A program made the position numbers and the translations under genes. Positions 18,080-28,218 of a stretch of DNA of 64,000 bases are shown here, one piece after another. Each line of letters begins with the position of its first letter. Within the stretch, counting starts at the first letter, position 1. The notes beneath the pieces are model-generated. The model saw nothing but the letters and a program-made list of their open reading frames with translations. It was not told the origin of the DNA and searched no databases. Source of the DNA: Streptomyces sp. NBC_00443 (lineage in GTDB: Bacteria; Actinomycetota; Actinomycetes; Streptomycetales; Streptomycetaceae); contig NZ_CP107917.1 of the NCBI RefSeq assembly GCF_036014175.1, forward strand, positions 9,362,001 to 9,426,000, read 5' to 3'.

Positions 18080-18811
18080 TCACGGCCCGGCAGCGTCCTC
18101 CTCCGAAAGCAATGCGTGCACGCGTTGCAGGACGTCGAGTTGGGCCTCGTTGTAGAACTCGACCAATGCCTGCACGACAACCGACTGGGTGATCGCCCCT
18201 CCCCGGCGGGAGGAGGCCTCCAGGTCACGCAGGAACGGGTGGTCGTTCTGCTGTTTGCGGGCTTCGGGCGCAAGGCGTTGCGCGAGTTGCCTCCGCACGC
18301 CTTCGGGCGCGTCCGCGGGGAGGGCCTCGAACTGTGCGGCGACGTCGCTGCGAGGCGCTGAGAGCTGCTCCTGGATCGCGGACATCGCCGAGGGGGTGAG
18401 AACGCTGGAGTACGCGAGCAGGAGGGACCGCTGCGCCTCCGGCAGGTCGTCGACGAGTGTCTTGAAGCCCGCCGGCAGATCGATCGAGGCCCGGTTCTCC
18501 AGAATCGCCGCCAGTTCCCGTCGCATCCGCTGCTGGCGTTCGATGCTCGCCGCGAGTTCTGCGTCCAGGGCGAGCAGGATCTGCTCTGCCCTCTCGTCGC
18601 CGGCCTCGGCCGAGGGGATGTCCGACAGCGGCAGGCCGAGGTCGACCAGCCTGCGGATGCGCAGCAGGCGGACCAGGTGCTCGACGCCGTACCGCTTGTA
18701 GCCGTTGGACGCTCGCTCCGGCTCGTCCAGCAACCCGATCTCGTGATAGTGCCGGACGGTTTTGAGTGTCGTGCCGGCGAGTTCGGCCAGCTGACTTGTG
18801 CTCCACGCCAC
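18080..18811 (-). CDS. MerR-family transcriptional regulator
   Basis: Regulator of 243 residues. The N-terminal winged helix-turn-helix (WSTSQLAELAGTTLKTVRHY, then IGLLDEPERASNGYKRYG) is typical of MerR. The long C-terminal part is helical and has no Cys-rich metal site, so an organic or protein ligand is more likely than a metal. The GTG at 18811 fits best: AGGAAAGGG precedes it and it begins right at the DNA-binding domain, whereas the frame also stays open further upstream. It is divergent from the secreted peptidase at 19043, and two related inverted repeats lie between them. Confidence 0.87.
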   Translation of the reverse strand: MAWSTSQLAELAGTTLKTVRHYHEIGLLDEPERASNGYKRYGVEHLVRLLRIRRLVDLGLPLSDIPSAEAGDERAEQILLALDAELAASIERQQRMRRELAAILENRASIDLPAGFKTLVDDLPEAQRSLLLAYSSVLTPSAMSAIQEQLSAPRSDVAAQFEALPADAPEGVRRQLAQRLAPEARKQQNDHPFLRDLEASSRRGGAITQSVVVQALVEFYNEAQLDVLQRVHALLSEEDAAGP

Positions 18812-18904
18812 CGGGAGGCCCTTTCCTGGGGGTTCTCCGTCCCTCGTCGCCGTCGGTGTCCTGCCCCGCTCGGCGAGATTGTCTCCGGGAGACGGTCCAT
18901 TCAA

Positions 18905-18927
18905 GACCATGCCCTTGGGGCATGGTC
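18905..18927. promoter_or_regulatory. MerR-type operator copy 1
   Basis: Arms GACCATGCCC and GGGCATGGTC flank TTG in a perfect 23-base inverted repeat. The size and symmetry are what MerR proteins bind between promoter elements. It is nearer the merR gene and probably serves autoregulation. Confidence 0.8.
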
Positions 18928-18967
18928 AACCCTCGGCCGCGCCGGCCCCGGACACCAGCGAGACGGT

Positions 18968-18991
18968 GTTGACCATGCCCCAAGGGCACGG
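18968..18991 (+). promoter_or_regulatory. MerR-type operator and promoter copy 2
   Basis: GTTGACCATGCCCC then AAGGGCACGG repeats the motif of 18905-18927 with imperfect symmetry. TTGACC at 18969 can be a -35 element, which places the repeat in the spacer as in MerR-activated promoters. It points to the secreted peptidase starting at 19043. Confidence 0.72.
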
Positions 18992-19042
18992 AGTGCGATG
19001 GGTGGCGACCACAGCCGCGAGACGGGCATTCGGAGACTCGAC

Positions 19043-20551
19043 ATGAAACGACAACGCATTATTGGCCAGAGCTCGGCTCTGGCGTTCGTCCTCGGCATCA
19101 GCGCCTCGCTGGCCGCGCCGCCCGCCGTCGCGGACGATCCACAGGCGTCGAAGGTGCGGTGGGGCACGTGTCCCGAGGACGTAGTGGCCGCAGCGGCTCC
19201 GACCGAGCTGCAATGCGCCACCGTGCCCGTGCCGGTGGACTACACCGACCCCGAGGGCACTGCGATCGACCTCATGCTCTCCCGGCTGGCCAGCACGAAC
19301 CCTGACAAGCGGCGCGGATCACTCATGCTCAACCCAGGTGGCCCCGGAGGCTCAGGACTGGCGCTGCCCGCGCTGCTGGTGGCCCGGGGTCTTCCCGCCG
19401 ACGTCCTGGACAGCTACGACCTGATCGGCATGGACACCCGCGGCATCGGGCACTCGGCGCCGGTCACGTGCGGGTTCACGCCCGACGGCCCCTACACCGC
19501 CAACATTCCTCCCTACGCGGTCGATGATGCGGCGGTCACCGCACGGGCGAAGGTCGCCAAGCAGGTGGCCGAGCAGTGCGAGCGCAATGACCGCAACGGA
19601 CTGTTGCGCCAGCTGACCACGGCGAACACCGCCCGCGACCTGGACCGCATCCGGGCCGCGCTCGGCGAGGAGAAGACCAGCTACCTGGGCTACTCCTACG
19701 GCACGGCCTTGGGCGCCGCCTATGCGTCGATGTTCCCCGAGCGCTCCGACCGGATCGTGCTCGACAGCAACATCGGTGACACCCACCTCGACCGCGACGG
19801 CTTGCGCCGCTACGCCCTCGGGATGGAACAGTCGCTCCCCGACTTCGCGAAGTGGGCAGCCGCCCGGCACGACAGCTACGGCCTGGGCCGCACTCCCGAG
19901 CAGGTCCGCAAGACCTACTTCACCCTCGCCGAGCGACTCGACAAGGCTCCGGTCGCAGGCTTCGACGGCAGTCTGTTGCGGCAGTACACCTTCAGCCAAC
20001 TGTTCAAGAAGATGCAGTACCCCAAGCTCGCTCAGCAGTGGCAGACGCTGGCAGGCGGCGACGACACGGCGGCCCGCCGCCTGCCGACGCAGAACGGCAC
20101 GGCAGGCAAGGCGCCGTCCTCAATCGACAACCCTTTGGCGGTATTTGCCGCCGTGACCTGCAACGACGTCGAGTGGCCCAAGAACGTGGACACCTACCGG
20201 CACGGCGTCGCCAACGACCGCGAGCGCTATCCACTGTTCGGCGCCGCCGCCGCCAACATCACGCCCTGCGCCTTCTGGCCGTACGCCCCGGCCGAGCCGC
20301 CGGTCGCGGTCAACGACGACGGACCGCGGAACGTGCTGCTCGTCCAGAACCTCCGCGACGCGCCGACACCGCACGACGGCGGGAAGATGCTGCGCCAGAA
20401 GTTCGCGGACCGATCCCGGCTGCTCAGCGTCGACGACACCGGGCACGGCGCCTACGTCCTCGGCGACAACGCCTGCGCGTTGAACACCACCACGCGCTAC
20501 CTCGTCGAGGGCAAGATGCCCGGAAAGGACATGCTCTGCCGCGCAGGCTGA
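19043..20551 (+). CDS. secreted tripeptidyl-aminopeptidase-like alpha/beta-hydrolase
   Basis: Exported hydrolase of 502 residues, like Streptomyces tripeptidyl aminopeptidases (SlpD/SlpE, TAP type). The ATG at 19043 has GGAG 7 bases upstream and gives a signal peptide (MKRQRIIGQSS then LAAPPAVADD). The oxyanion segment is LNPGGPGGSGL, the nucleophile Ser is in GYSYGTALG near 218, the acid residue in VQNLRDAPTP near 437, and the His in DDTGHGAYV near 470, with the TAP-like C-terminal domain complete. The larger open frame from 18677 runs through the operators and is not the real start. The divergent MerR protein is the likely activator. Confidence 0.87.
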   Translation: MKRQRIIGQSSALAFVLGISASLAAPPAVADDPQASKVRWGTCPEDVVAAAAPTELQCATVPVPVDYTDPEGTAIDLMLSRLASTNPDKRRGSLMLNPGGPGGSGLALPALLVARGLPADVLDSYDLIGMDTRGIGHSAPVTCGFTPDGPYTANIPPYAVDDAAVTARAKVAKQVAEQCERNDRNGLLRQLTTANTARDLDRIRAALGEEKTSYLGYSYGTALGAAYASMFPERSDRIVLDSNIGDTHLDRDGLRRYALGMEQSLPDFAKWAAARHDSYGLGRTPEQVRKTYFTLAERLDKAPVAGFDGSLLRQYTFSQLFKKMQYPKLAQQWQTLAGGDDTAARRLPTQNGTAGKAPSSIDNPLAVFAAVTCNDVEWPKNVDTYRHGVANDRERYPLFGAAAANITPCAFWPYAPAEPPVAVNDDGPRNVLLVQNLRDAPTPHDGGKMLRQKFADRSRLLSVDDTGHGAYVLGDNACALNTTTRYLVEGKMPGKDMLCRAG

Positions 20552-20779
20552 TCCCCGGACCAGTCAACGGAGCGGAAGGTCCGCCTGGCTGCGGTCGACG
20601 GGCAGCGCCACCCAATGCTGGGCGGGTCCTTGGCGAGCATCGGACTGTGCGTGTCCGGACCGAACAAACCGGTCAACGCGCGTGCTAACGACACCACGGC
20701 GGCGTTCTTCACCATCGAACAGCGCCGCCACAGGATCTCACCTGCGCGGTCGAGCCGAGCAAGTCACAGGAGTGAAAGC

Positions 20780-21433
20780 ATGATCAAGGAGTGGCGGCGG
20801 CGTCGGGCGGTGCAGCGGGTCAAGCCCGGGGACGGGCGACCGTTGAAGCACTTCCGCTGGTGGCAGTTGCCTTTCCGTGCGCTGTTCCATCTCCGGCTGA
20901 CGAGCGACGACGGCAGGCATACGGTCTACGCCGTCGACGTCAGGCACTGGCAGAACCATGGGTCCGACAACCTCAAGGCCCACTTGTACCGCGACGGCAG
21001 GCAGCACGCCATGTCCAGACTCCCCGCCGCCTTCCCCGTCCCGGGCGGCACCGTGGAGGTGCGGATGAGCGCCTTCGGGGTCAAGCGCTGCCACTACGTC
21101 ACCGACAACGGTCCTGAGTACCAGCTCGTCCCGGCCCCCCACTCCGCCGAGGGGCGCCGCGCACGCCTCGAACGCGAGCACCCCGCACTGAGCCACGCGG
21201 TCGGCCTCCTCTCGCTGTGCGTGCTCGTCACCGCCCTGGGCATCCTCGTCCCACAAATCGCCGAACAGCTCACCAAGTCCGAGGACATCGCGCAGCACAC
21301 CGGGACTTTTACCTCGCCCATCGATCTACCGAAGTGGGGGAACATCGCGCTCGGCTTCGCCACTGTGGCAGCCAGCACCGAGCGGGCGTTGCGCCTGCGC
21401 TACAGCTGGCTGCTCGACGGCGGAGCGGGATGA
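20780..21433 (+). CDS. uncharacterised membrane protein
   Basis: Protein of 217 residues that I do not recognise beyond looking like a conserved actinomycete protein. A basic N-terminus (MIKEWRRRRAVQRVKPG) is followed by a predicted beta-rich soluble region of about 120 residues (HTVYAVDVRHWQ, HLYRDGRQHAMS, GGTVEVRMSAFG). One strong membrane helix follows (LLSLCVLVTALGILVPQIAEQ), then a weaker hydrophobic segment (WGNIALGFATVAAS). AGGAG lies 7 bases before the ATG at 20780. Confidence 0.7.
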   Translation: MIKEWRRRRAVQRVKPGDGRPLKHFRWWQLPFRALFHLRLTSDDGRHTVYAVDVRHWQNHGSDNLKAHLYRDGRQHAMSRLPAAFPVPGGTVEVRMSAFGVKRCHYVTDNGPEYQLVPAPHSAEGRRARLEREHPALSHAVGLLSLCVLVTALGILVPQIAEQLTKSEDIAQHTGTFTSPIDLPKWGNIALGFATVAASTERALRLRYSWLLDGGAG

Positions 21434-22025
21434 ACTTCATCGCGGTCGCCTGCCCATTCCGAGCAGGCGCATCAGGTCTTGGGGGCGGGGACGCCGATGA
21501 GGAGCGGGGTCAAATCGACTGTCAGGTTTCACCAGCCGGCCCGGCTGCGCGCGCAGCACGACTTCCAGCGCGCCCACGCCTCTGCCCACCTCTGCCCCCA
21601 CATCGGCGGCCGGGCGCTCGACGTGGAGGGCCTACCGCGTGAATCGGCGCCGCCGAGCCCTGCGCTGGTGGGAGTTCGCGGCGCCAGAGCCGGAGGGTGG
21701 AGTCGCGGGCCCGGTCGGTCAGGATGTGCTTGACGATGGCGGTGCAGCGCCCGTTCTTGTCCCGATAGGCGGCGTCCACGGCTGTGTACTCGGCGGGACG
21801 TCGCCGGCGCCCTTGGCCGTGCGAACGCAGTCGTGGGCGCCGACGCGCACCATCGCCGCATGGTCACAGGGCCGCGCAGGGTGCGTCAGCGCGTTCTGAC
21901 CCATGCGTCAGTTCCTCCGCCGCCGAACCGACCGGATCTGCGTCGTCCCGGTCCGTCATGCTCCTTGCTCCAAACCGGTTCACGAGGTTGTGCGGGCGGT
22001 AGGCGGACTGGCGTCGCGCCCGGTC
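21434..22025. other. gap with only a doubtful minus-strand fragment
   Basis: About 590 bases. On the minus strand, joining two frames gives DVPAEYTAVDAAYRDKNGR followed by CTAIVKHILTDRARDSTLRL, which reads like coding sequence broken by a frameshift near 21800. I cannot name a family. Confidence 0.4.
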
Positions 22026-22910
22026 TCATGCCTCGGGAATGGCACGGCCGTAGTCCGCGAGCGTCACCGTCTCGGGTTCGGGGCCGCCGCGCCGGCCGGT
22101 CTCCAGCGTGTCGAGGGAGGCGAGCTCGTCGGGGGTGAGTGCGAAGTCGAAGACGTCGATGTTCTCGGCGATCCGCTCGCGCTTGGTGGACTTGGGGATG
22201 ACCGAGCGGCCCTGCTGGAGGCCCCAGCGCAGCAGCACCTGGGCGGGGCTCTTGCCGTGGGCTTCGGCGATGCGGGTGACGGCCGGGTCCTCAAGGACGC
22301 TCTTGCGGTGCTCGCCGTAACCCGGATAGAAGGTGATTCCTCCGATGGGGGACCAGGCCTGGTTGAGGATGTGGTGCTGGTCGTCGAAGTCGAGGACGGC
22401 GCGCTGCTGGAAGTAGGGGTGGATCTCCAACTGGTTGACCGCCGGGACGACGGAGGTGGCGTCGAGCAGTGTGGTCAGGTGGTCGACCATGAAGTTGCTG
22501 ACGCCGATGGCGCGGACCTTGCCGTCGGCCAGCAGCTTCTCCAGGGCGCGGTAGGCAGCGAGGGTCCGGTCGAAGTCCGAGGGCAGGGCCTGGTGCAGGA
22601 TCAGCAGGTCGATCCGGTCCACCCCGAGCTTGGCGGCGCTCTTGTCGAAGCCGTGCAGGGTCTCGTCGTAGCCGTAGTCGCTGATCCAGATCTTGGTCTC
22701 GATGAAGAGGTCGTCGCGGGGTACCGCGGAGTCGCGGATCGCCTGGCCGACCTCGCGTTCGTTGCCGTACGCGGCGGCGGTGTCGATGTGCCGGTAGCCG
22801 AGGTCGAGCGCGGACCTGACGGCGGCCTGGGTCTCCTGGGGCGGGGTCTGGAAGACACCGAGTCCGAGGGCGGGCATCTCGACGCCGTTGTTGAGGGTGA
22901 GGGTCTGCAT
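22026..22910 (-). CDS. aldo/keto reductase
   Basis: NADPH-dependent carbonyl reductase of 294 residues. Family signatures are GLGVFQTPP, then GYRHIDTAAAYGNEREVG (catalytic Asp and Tyr), the catalytic Lys in FIETKIW, the His in LLILHQAL, VNQLEIHPYF, and the NADPH-binding IPKSTKRERIAEN. The ATG at 22910 has AAGG upstream and shares one base with the stop of the MFS gene (TGATG), so the two are translationally coupled. It resembles 2,5-diketogluconate reductase-type enzymes; the substrate is open. Confidence 0.9.
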   Translation of the reverse strand: MQTLTLNNGVEMPALGLGVFQTPPQETQAAVRSALDLGYRHIDTAAAYGNEREVGQAIRDSAVPRDDLFIETKIWISDYGYDETLHGFDKSAAKLGVDRIDLLILHQALPSDFDRTLAAYRALEKLLADGKVRAIGVSNFMVDHLTTLLDATSVVPAVNQLEIHPYFQQRAVLDFDDQHHILNQAWSPIGGITFYPGYGEHRKSVLEDPAVTRIAEAHGKSPAQVLLRWGLQQGRSVIPKSTKRERIAENIDVFDFALTPDELASLDTLETGRRGGPEPETVTLADYGRAIPEA

Positions 22911-24315
22911 CACAGGGACCTTTCCTTGCGGTGGGGCATGAGGAGGGTGAGGACGGTCACGACCGCGAGCGCGAGCAGGATGGCGGAGCCGGTCAGGGCC
23001 GCACCCGAGCGGGCCGCGATGTCGGCGGCCGCGTGGCCTGTGGAGACGGCGGCGGCCACGGCGGTCAGGATGCTCAGGCTCAGCGCGCTGCCGATCTGGT
23101 GCACGGTGTTGACCAGGCCCGCGCCTGCCCCCAAGTCCGCGGGAGCGACGCCGTCGACACCGCTGGAGGTCAGCGGGGCCAGCGCCAGACCCTGGCCGGC
23201 ACCGATCAGCACCATCGGCAACGCCACTCCCGTCAGGTAGGGGGTGTGCAGGTCGAGGCGGCTGAGCCACACCATCCCCGCTGTGGTCAGGACGATGCCG
23301 GTGAGGAGCACCAGCGGCCTGCCGGCCTTCTCCAGCAACCGCGGCACCTGGACAGCGAAGACGAAGTTGACCAGCGTCATCGGAAGAAAGGCGAGCCCGG
23401 CCTGCAGCGGCGTCCAGTGGTAGACGCTTTGTACGAACTGCGCGGTGAAAAAGAAGAACCCCATCATCGCGCCCATGTAGAGCATCCGCGCGACATACGC
23501 TCCGCTGCGCTCCCGGCTGGCGAACAGCCGCAGCGGCACGATCGGCTGCGCGGCTCGCCCCTCCACCCGGACGAACAGCGCCGGCATCACCACACCGGCC
23601 GACAGCGCTATCAGGGTGACGGGGGTGGTCCAGCCGAAGTCGGCCGCGTTGATGATGCCGAGGACCAGGGCCGTTGAGCCCAGTGTCGCCGACAGCGCCC
23701 CGGCGATGTCGAAGCGGCCTCGGCGGCGCTCGGTCTCGGGAAGGAACCGCGCCGCCAGGACCATCATGACGATGCCGGCCGGGACGTTGAGGAAGAATCC
23801 GGCCCGCCATGAGATCAGGTCGGCGACCAGCCCGCCGACGACCAGGCCGAGGGCCGCCCCGAGACCGGCCACCGCGCTGTACGCGGCCATCGCCCGATTG
23901 CGGGCCCGGCCTTCGGCGAAGGTGCGCGTGAGCAGGGACAGGGCGGAGGGGGCCAGTACCGCGGCGCCGATGCCCTGGAGCGCGCGGGCGCAGATCAGCC
24001 CCCACTGGGTCTGTGCGGCGCCCACCAGGAGCGACGTCAGCGAGAAGACGATCAGGGAGAACAGGAACACCCTGCGGTTTCCGAACAGGTCCCCGGCCCG
24101 GGCCCCGGGAGCAGCAGCCCGCCGAAGACCAGGACGTAGGAGTTGGTGATCCAGGACAGGCCGGTCTCGGAGAGCCCCATGTCGGACCGGATCTGCGGCA
24201 GGCCGGTGAACACGATGGCGTTGTCGAGGATGACCATGAAGTAGCTGATGCAGATGATCGAGAGGATCAGCGTCGCCCGGACCGGGCGGCCGGTCGGCTC
24301 GACTGCCGCCGGCAC
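22910..24315 (-). pseudogene. DHA2-type MFS drug transporter, frameshifted
   Basis: Drug/proton antiporter of the 14-helix MFS group. The N-terminal helix (ATLILSIICISYFMVILDNA) and the first loop (SWITNSYVLVFGGLLL) are in one frame. From FLFSLIVFSLTSLLVG onward the remaining 386 residues are in another. The break lies in a C/G run near 24093-24112, where one missing base explains it, so sequencing error is possible. A GTG at 24315 gives a normal short N-terminus. It is coupled to the aldo/keto reductase. Its 5' edge abuts the truncated phosphatase on the opposite strand. Confidence 0.82.
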
Positions 24316-26014
24316 CGGCAACGCCTCGCGGTGCTGGATGACGCGTCGGTCCGCATCGGCAGAATCCTCGACCTCACCCGCACCGCAGAGGAACTCGTCG
24401 ACCTCGTGGTGCCCCGGTTCGCGGACTTCGCCAGCGTGGACCTGTTCCAGTCGGTGATGGAAGGCGACGAACCCACGTCGGAGGGCTGGGCCGACCTCGT
24501 CGCCCTGCGCCGCGTCGCCCATGTGTCCCTCGACCCCGGCACCCCGGAAGCAGCGATCGCACTGGGAGGCACCGACGTCTACCCGCCGCACTCGCCGCCC
24601 ATGCGGGCTCTGCGCACCGGGCAGGCGGTGCTCAGCACCAGCGGCGACCCGGGCCTCGAACGCTGGCTGCAGGGGATGCCCGCAAGGGCCGCGAAGCTGC
24701 GCGAGGGAAGGGCACGCGGCCTGACCGTCACGTCAGTCCTCGCGGTCCCGCTCATCGCGCGCGGCACCACCCTCGGCGTAGCGATGCTCGTACGCACCCG
24801 GCCGGACCCGTTCAACGAGGACGACTCCACGCTGGCCAGGGAGCTGGCCGGCCGGGCGGCCCTGAGTGTGGACAACGCCCGCCGCTACACCCGCGAGCGC
24901 ACCGCCGCCCTCACGTTGCAGCGCAGCCTGCTGCCGCGCGGCTCCGTGCGGCAGTCAGCCGCGGATGTCGCCTGCCGCTATCTGCCCATCGACGCACGAG
25001 CCGGCGTCGGCGGTGACTGGTTCGACATCATCTCGCTCTCCGGCGCGCGGGTCGGTCTCGTGGTCGGTGACGTGGTCGGGCACGTCATCCAGGCGTCGGC
25101 GACCATGGGCCGGCTCCGTACGGCCGTCCAGACCCTCGCCGACGTCGACCTCCCGCCCGACGAACTGCTCGCGCACCTGGACGACCTGGTGCTCCGGCTC
25201 ACCGCCGACGACGAGACCGGCGCTCCCACCGGAGCCGACGAGACCGGCGCGCCCGGTGCCACCTGCCTGTACGCCGTCTACGACCCGGTGTCCCGCAGGC
25301 TCATCGCCGCCGGCGCCGGGCACCCACCGCCCGTGATCCTGGAACCCGGTGGCGCCACCCGTGTCCTCGATGTCAGCGCCGGCCCGGTGCTCGGGGTGGG
25401 CGGTCTGCCGTTCGAGGCCACGGAGGTCGAACTGCCGGAGGGCAGCCTCGTCGCGCTGTTCACGGACGGCCTGGTGGAAGCCGCCGATCACGACCGGACG
25501 CCGGTACTTCCCGGCTGTGCGAAGTGCTGGCGCGCTCGGGCGCGTCGCTGGAAAGCCGCTGCGACGCCGTCCTCACCGCGCTGCTGCCCGAGGACCCGCG
25601 CGACGACGTGGCCCTTGTCCTCGCGCGCACCAGGGCGCTGCACGCCGGGCAGGTCGGGGCGTGGGACCTGCCAGCCGAGGTCGAGGTGGTCGCCGAGGCA
25701 CGTCGGCTCGCCATGGCCCAGCTGGAGGAGTGGGGCTGGACGAGGCTGCCTTCGTCACCGAACTCGTGGTGAGCGAACTGGTCACCAACGCGATCCGCTA
25801 CGGCGCCGCCCCGATCCAGCTGCGGCTCATCCACGACCGCACCCTCATCTGCGAGGTCTCCGACGGCAACTCCACCTCTCCCCACCTGCGTCGGGCCCGC
25901 ATCTTCGACGAGGGCGGCCGAGCGCTGCTGCTGGTCGCCCAGCTCACCAGCAGCTGGGGCACTCGGCACACGGCGACCGGCAAGACGATCTGGGCGGAAC
26001 AGGCACTCACCTGA
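24316..26014 (+). pseudogene. GAF-SpoIIE (PP2C)-HATPase protein, truncated and frameshifted
   Basis: Fragment of a signalling phosphatase. It begins abruptly in the linker RLAVLDDASVRIGRILDLTRT, with the usual PAS part missing. Then come a GAF domain to about 24890 and a SpoIIE/PP2C domain (GVGGDWFDIISL, VVGDVVGHVIQASATMG, AGAGHPPPVIL, LVALFTDGLVEAAD). After a shift near 25500 comes the end of PP2C (PEDPRDDVALVLARTR). After another near 25735 comes an anti-sigma-type ATPase domain (FVTELVVSELVTNAIRYG). Such proteins normally control anti-anti-sigma factors. Two shifts and the missing start argue for decay. Confidence 0.85.
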
Positions 26015-26307
26015 CTGGGCCGTCACACCCTGAGCCGGAGGCGTACAGCGCGGCGGCGATTTCGGCTTGGGTCCGGCCGAGGGGAGGCGCACGATGTCCA
26101 TCGTGTTGCGTGACCGGCTCCGGCACCGCGGTCGGGCGTCGGGGAGCGGAGGGCTGCTGAGGGGTTGCCGTCAGATGCCCCGGCAGAAGCACACCAGGGC
26201 CTGCGCGGTGGCCGGCTGGACGGTCCTGGACGTCCCAAGTGCCGCGCAACCAGCCCTGGATGGGGTGCAGCGGGGTTCGACGTGGTCGGCACAAGCCGAG
26301 ACACCTC

Positions 26308-26463
26308 ATGCGTCACCCGCTCGCCGGTGTGACGGTTCTCGGCCTCGATGTGGCCGTCGACGCCACGGTCGCCGGAGTGGTCCAGGAGGTGAGCGAGGGG
26401 TGCGGGCGGATCGACGTCTTGGTCAACAACCCCGGCCACCGGGCCCCGACCAGGATTCCCCGT
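26308..26463 (+). pseudogene. short-chain dehydrogenase fragment
   Basis: About 50 codons read LDVAVDATVAGVVQEVSE followed by GCGRIDVLVNNPGH, the mid-part of a short-chain dehydrogenase (the usual motif is GRIDVLVNNAG). Neither the cofactor loop nor the YxxxK site is present. It lies next to an intact SDR on the other strand but is not its copy. Confidence 0.6.
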
Positions 26464-26482
26464 GGCAGCGTCGCGCCAGGGC

Positions 26483-27277
26483 TCAGGTCGTCTTGGTCTG
26501 GCCGCCGTCGATGAGGAATTCGGCGCCTGTGATGTTCGCGGCGCGGGACGAGGCCAGGAAGAGCGCGAGGTTGGCGACCTCCTGAGGTTCGGTGAAGCGT
26601 CCCGTGGTGATGCCCATCTGCTGTGGCACCACCACGTCCATGGCCTCCTGGGCACTGGTCCCTGCGTCGGCCGCCACGGCCTCGGCGAAGCCGCCGGGGG
26701 CGGTCCAGAACGGGGTGCGGACCGGTCCCGGAGCGGTGGCGTTCACCCGGACACCGCGCGGCGCAAACTCCTCCGACAGCGCCTTGGTGAGGCTGGTCAG
26801 CGCTGCCTTGGCCGCCGAGTAGTCCACCACGGTGGGGAAGGGCAGCCGGGCGTTGAGGGAACTGATGTTGACGACCGCGCCTCCGCCGTCCGCGAGCAGG
26901 TGCGGCAGCGCGGCGCGGCTGGCGCGGACGGCGCTGAAGAAGTTCAGGTCGAAGCCCCGCTTCCACTGTGCGTCGTCGATGGCGAGGAAATCGGTGCGGG
27001 GCTCGGTGGCTCCGACGTTGTTGACCAGGACGTCGATCCTGCTGTGGCGTTCCATCGCCGCCTGGATCAGTGCATCCACGCCTTCGCTGGTAGCCAGATC
27101 GCCGGCGACGAAGGCCACGTCATATGTCTCGCGCAACGCGGCCAGCTCAAGGGACTCGGAACGGCTGCCGGCGACCACACGCACGCCCTCACGCAGGAAC
27201 GCCTCGGTGATGGCCAGGCCGATGCCCTTGCCGGCGCCGGTGACGACGGCGACTTTGTCGGTGAGCTCCAGATCCAT
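26483..27277 (-). CDS. short-chain dehydrogenase/reductase
   Basis: NAD(P)-dependent oxidoreductase of 264 residues with the classical SDR pattern: TGAGKGIG cofactor loop, VLVNNVGA, catalytic Ser in VVNISSLNA, YSAAK with Tyr and Lys, and the late GPVRTPFW. The C-terminus ITGAEFLIDGGQTKTT is typical of the FabG-like group. The ATG at 27277 is used although the frame is open upstream, because the SDR fold starts there. The substrate is unknown and the nearest neighbours are remnants. Confidence 0.88.
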   Translation of the reverse strand: MDLELTDKVAVVTGAGKGIGLAITEAFLREGVRVVAGSRSESLELAALRETYDVAFVAGDLATSEGVDALIQAAMERHSRIDVLVNNVGATEPRTDFLAIDDAQWKRGFDLNFFSAVRASRAALPHLLADGGGAVVNISSLNARLPFPTVVDYSAAKAALTSLTKALSEEFAPRGVRVNATAPGPVRTPFWTAPGGFAEAVAADAGTSAQEAMDVVVPQQMGITTGRFTEPQEVANLALFLASSRAANITGAEFLIDGGQTKTT

Positions 27278-28218
27278 CGGCACGCACTCCTGGTCATGAA
27301 CTCGGCATGGATTTCTCTCATGAATCAGGTATTCACGGGCATTGTGTGCGTCGGACCCCATGCGCTCTCGCAGGCACGCCGTGCCCTGCTGTCGGGGTGT
27401 GAGACCACCGTCAGCCGGGGTCGGTCCTCGACTGATCCTCTGGCCCGGAGATCGCATCGGCCCCAACCTTCGGTGCGCGTCCAGCCGCACCGTCCGCGAT
27501 CGCGCCCGCCGAATGCGTCCGATGGTGTGCACCCCGATGTCACGCAGTTCTTCGCTCAGCCGCTTGCGGAGCAGATCGGACGCTTCCGTCGCGCCTACGC
27601 CCCCATCGAGAAGTCGGTACGCCAACGGCTGCAACACCCGGGGGAACCGTGCAGCCTTGTATTCCTGGTCGGTCAGCCTGCGCACTCGGACAGGCTCGCC
27701 CACCCCACACCCAGACCGGTTGCAGCAGCTGGTTCACGTAGTCCACGCCTTGCTGGAAGAGTGGTGGGACACCAAGGGCCGCAACAGGCAGTCGGCGAGG
27801 TTGGGCCGGCGGACCTCCTGAGGCGGCTTCATCCTCCGATGCCGGTGATGCTGGGCCGAACCCCGGCCACGTCAGGGTTGTTCGTCCTCGGCCCCGTCTG
27901 CGGCTGCCTTCGCCTTGACGTGGTCCTGGTCATCTGCTGCTCGATCTCCCTGGCCGTTCTTAGTGCCAGGCACGAAAGTCCCAAATGTCATGAGTTGCAG
28001 CGGTCCGGGAACCTTCAGGCCGGCTTTTGTCGATCTCCCCGACCTCGCCCACCAACGAGTGCACGACGGGCGATCGTTGAGAGAACTCGCCAGCTCGTCG
28101 CAGTCACAGCGGCACGGTTGGGTTGCCCCTGCCTCGGCTACCAAGGGCGCTCACCTCCAGGAAATGACGAGCACCATCAACACGCTTGCTGGCTCCTGGA
28201 GAGCCCATCCGGTGCGTG
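27278..28218. other. decayed stretch with an IS630 N-terminus trace
   Basis: About 940 bases without an intact gene. On the minus strand at 27662-27703 the words MGEPVRVRRLTDQE equal the N-terminus of common Streptomyces IS630-family transposases, but the following residues do not fit. The rest has open frames in several phases but no motif I recognise. Confidence 0.45.

Noticed and set aside
18677..19042. N-terminal extension of the secreted peptidase reading frame
   Set aside because: It crosses the MerR operators and overlaps the divergent regulator; the signal peptide starts at 19043.
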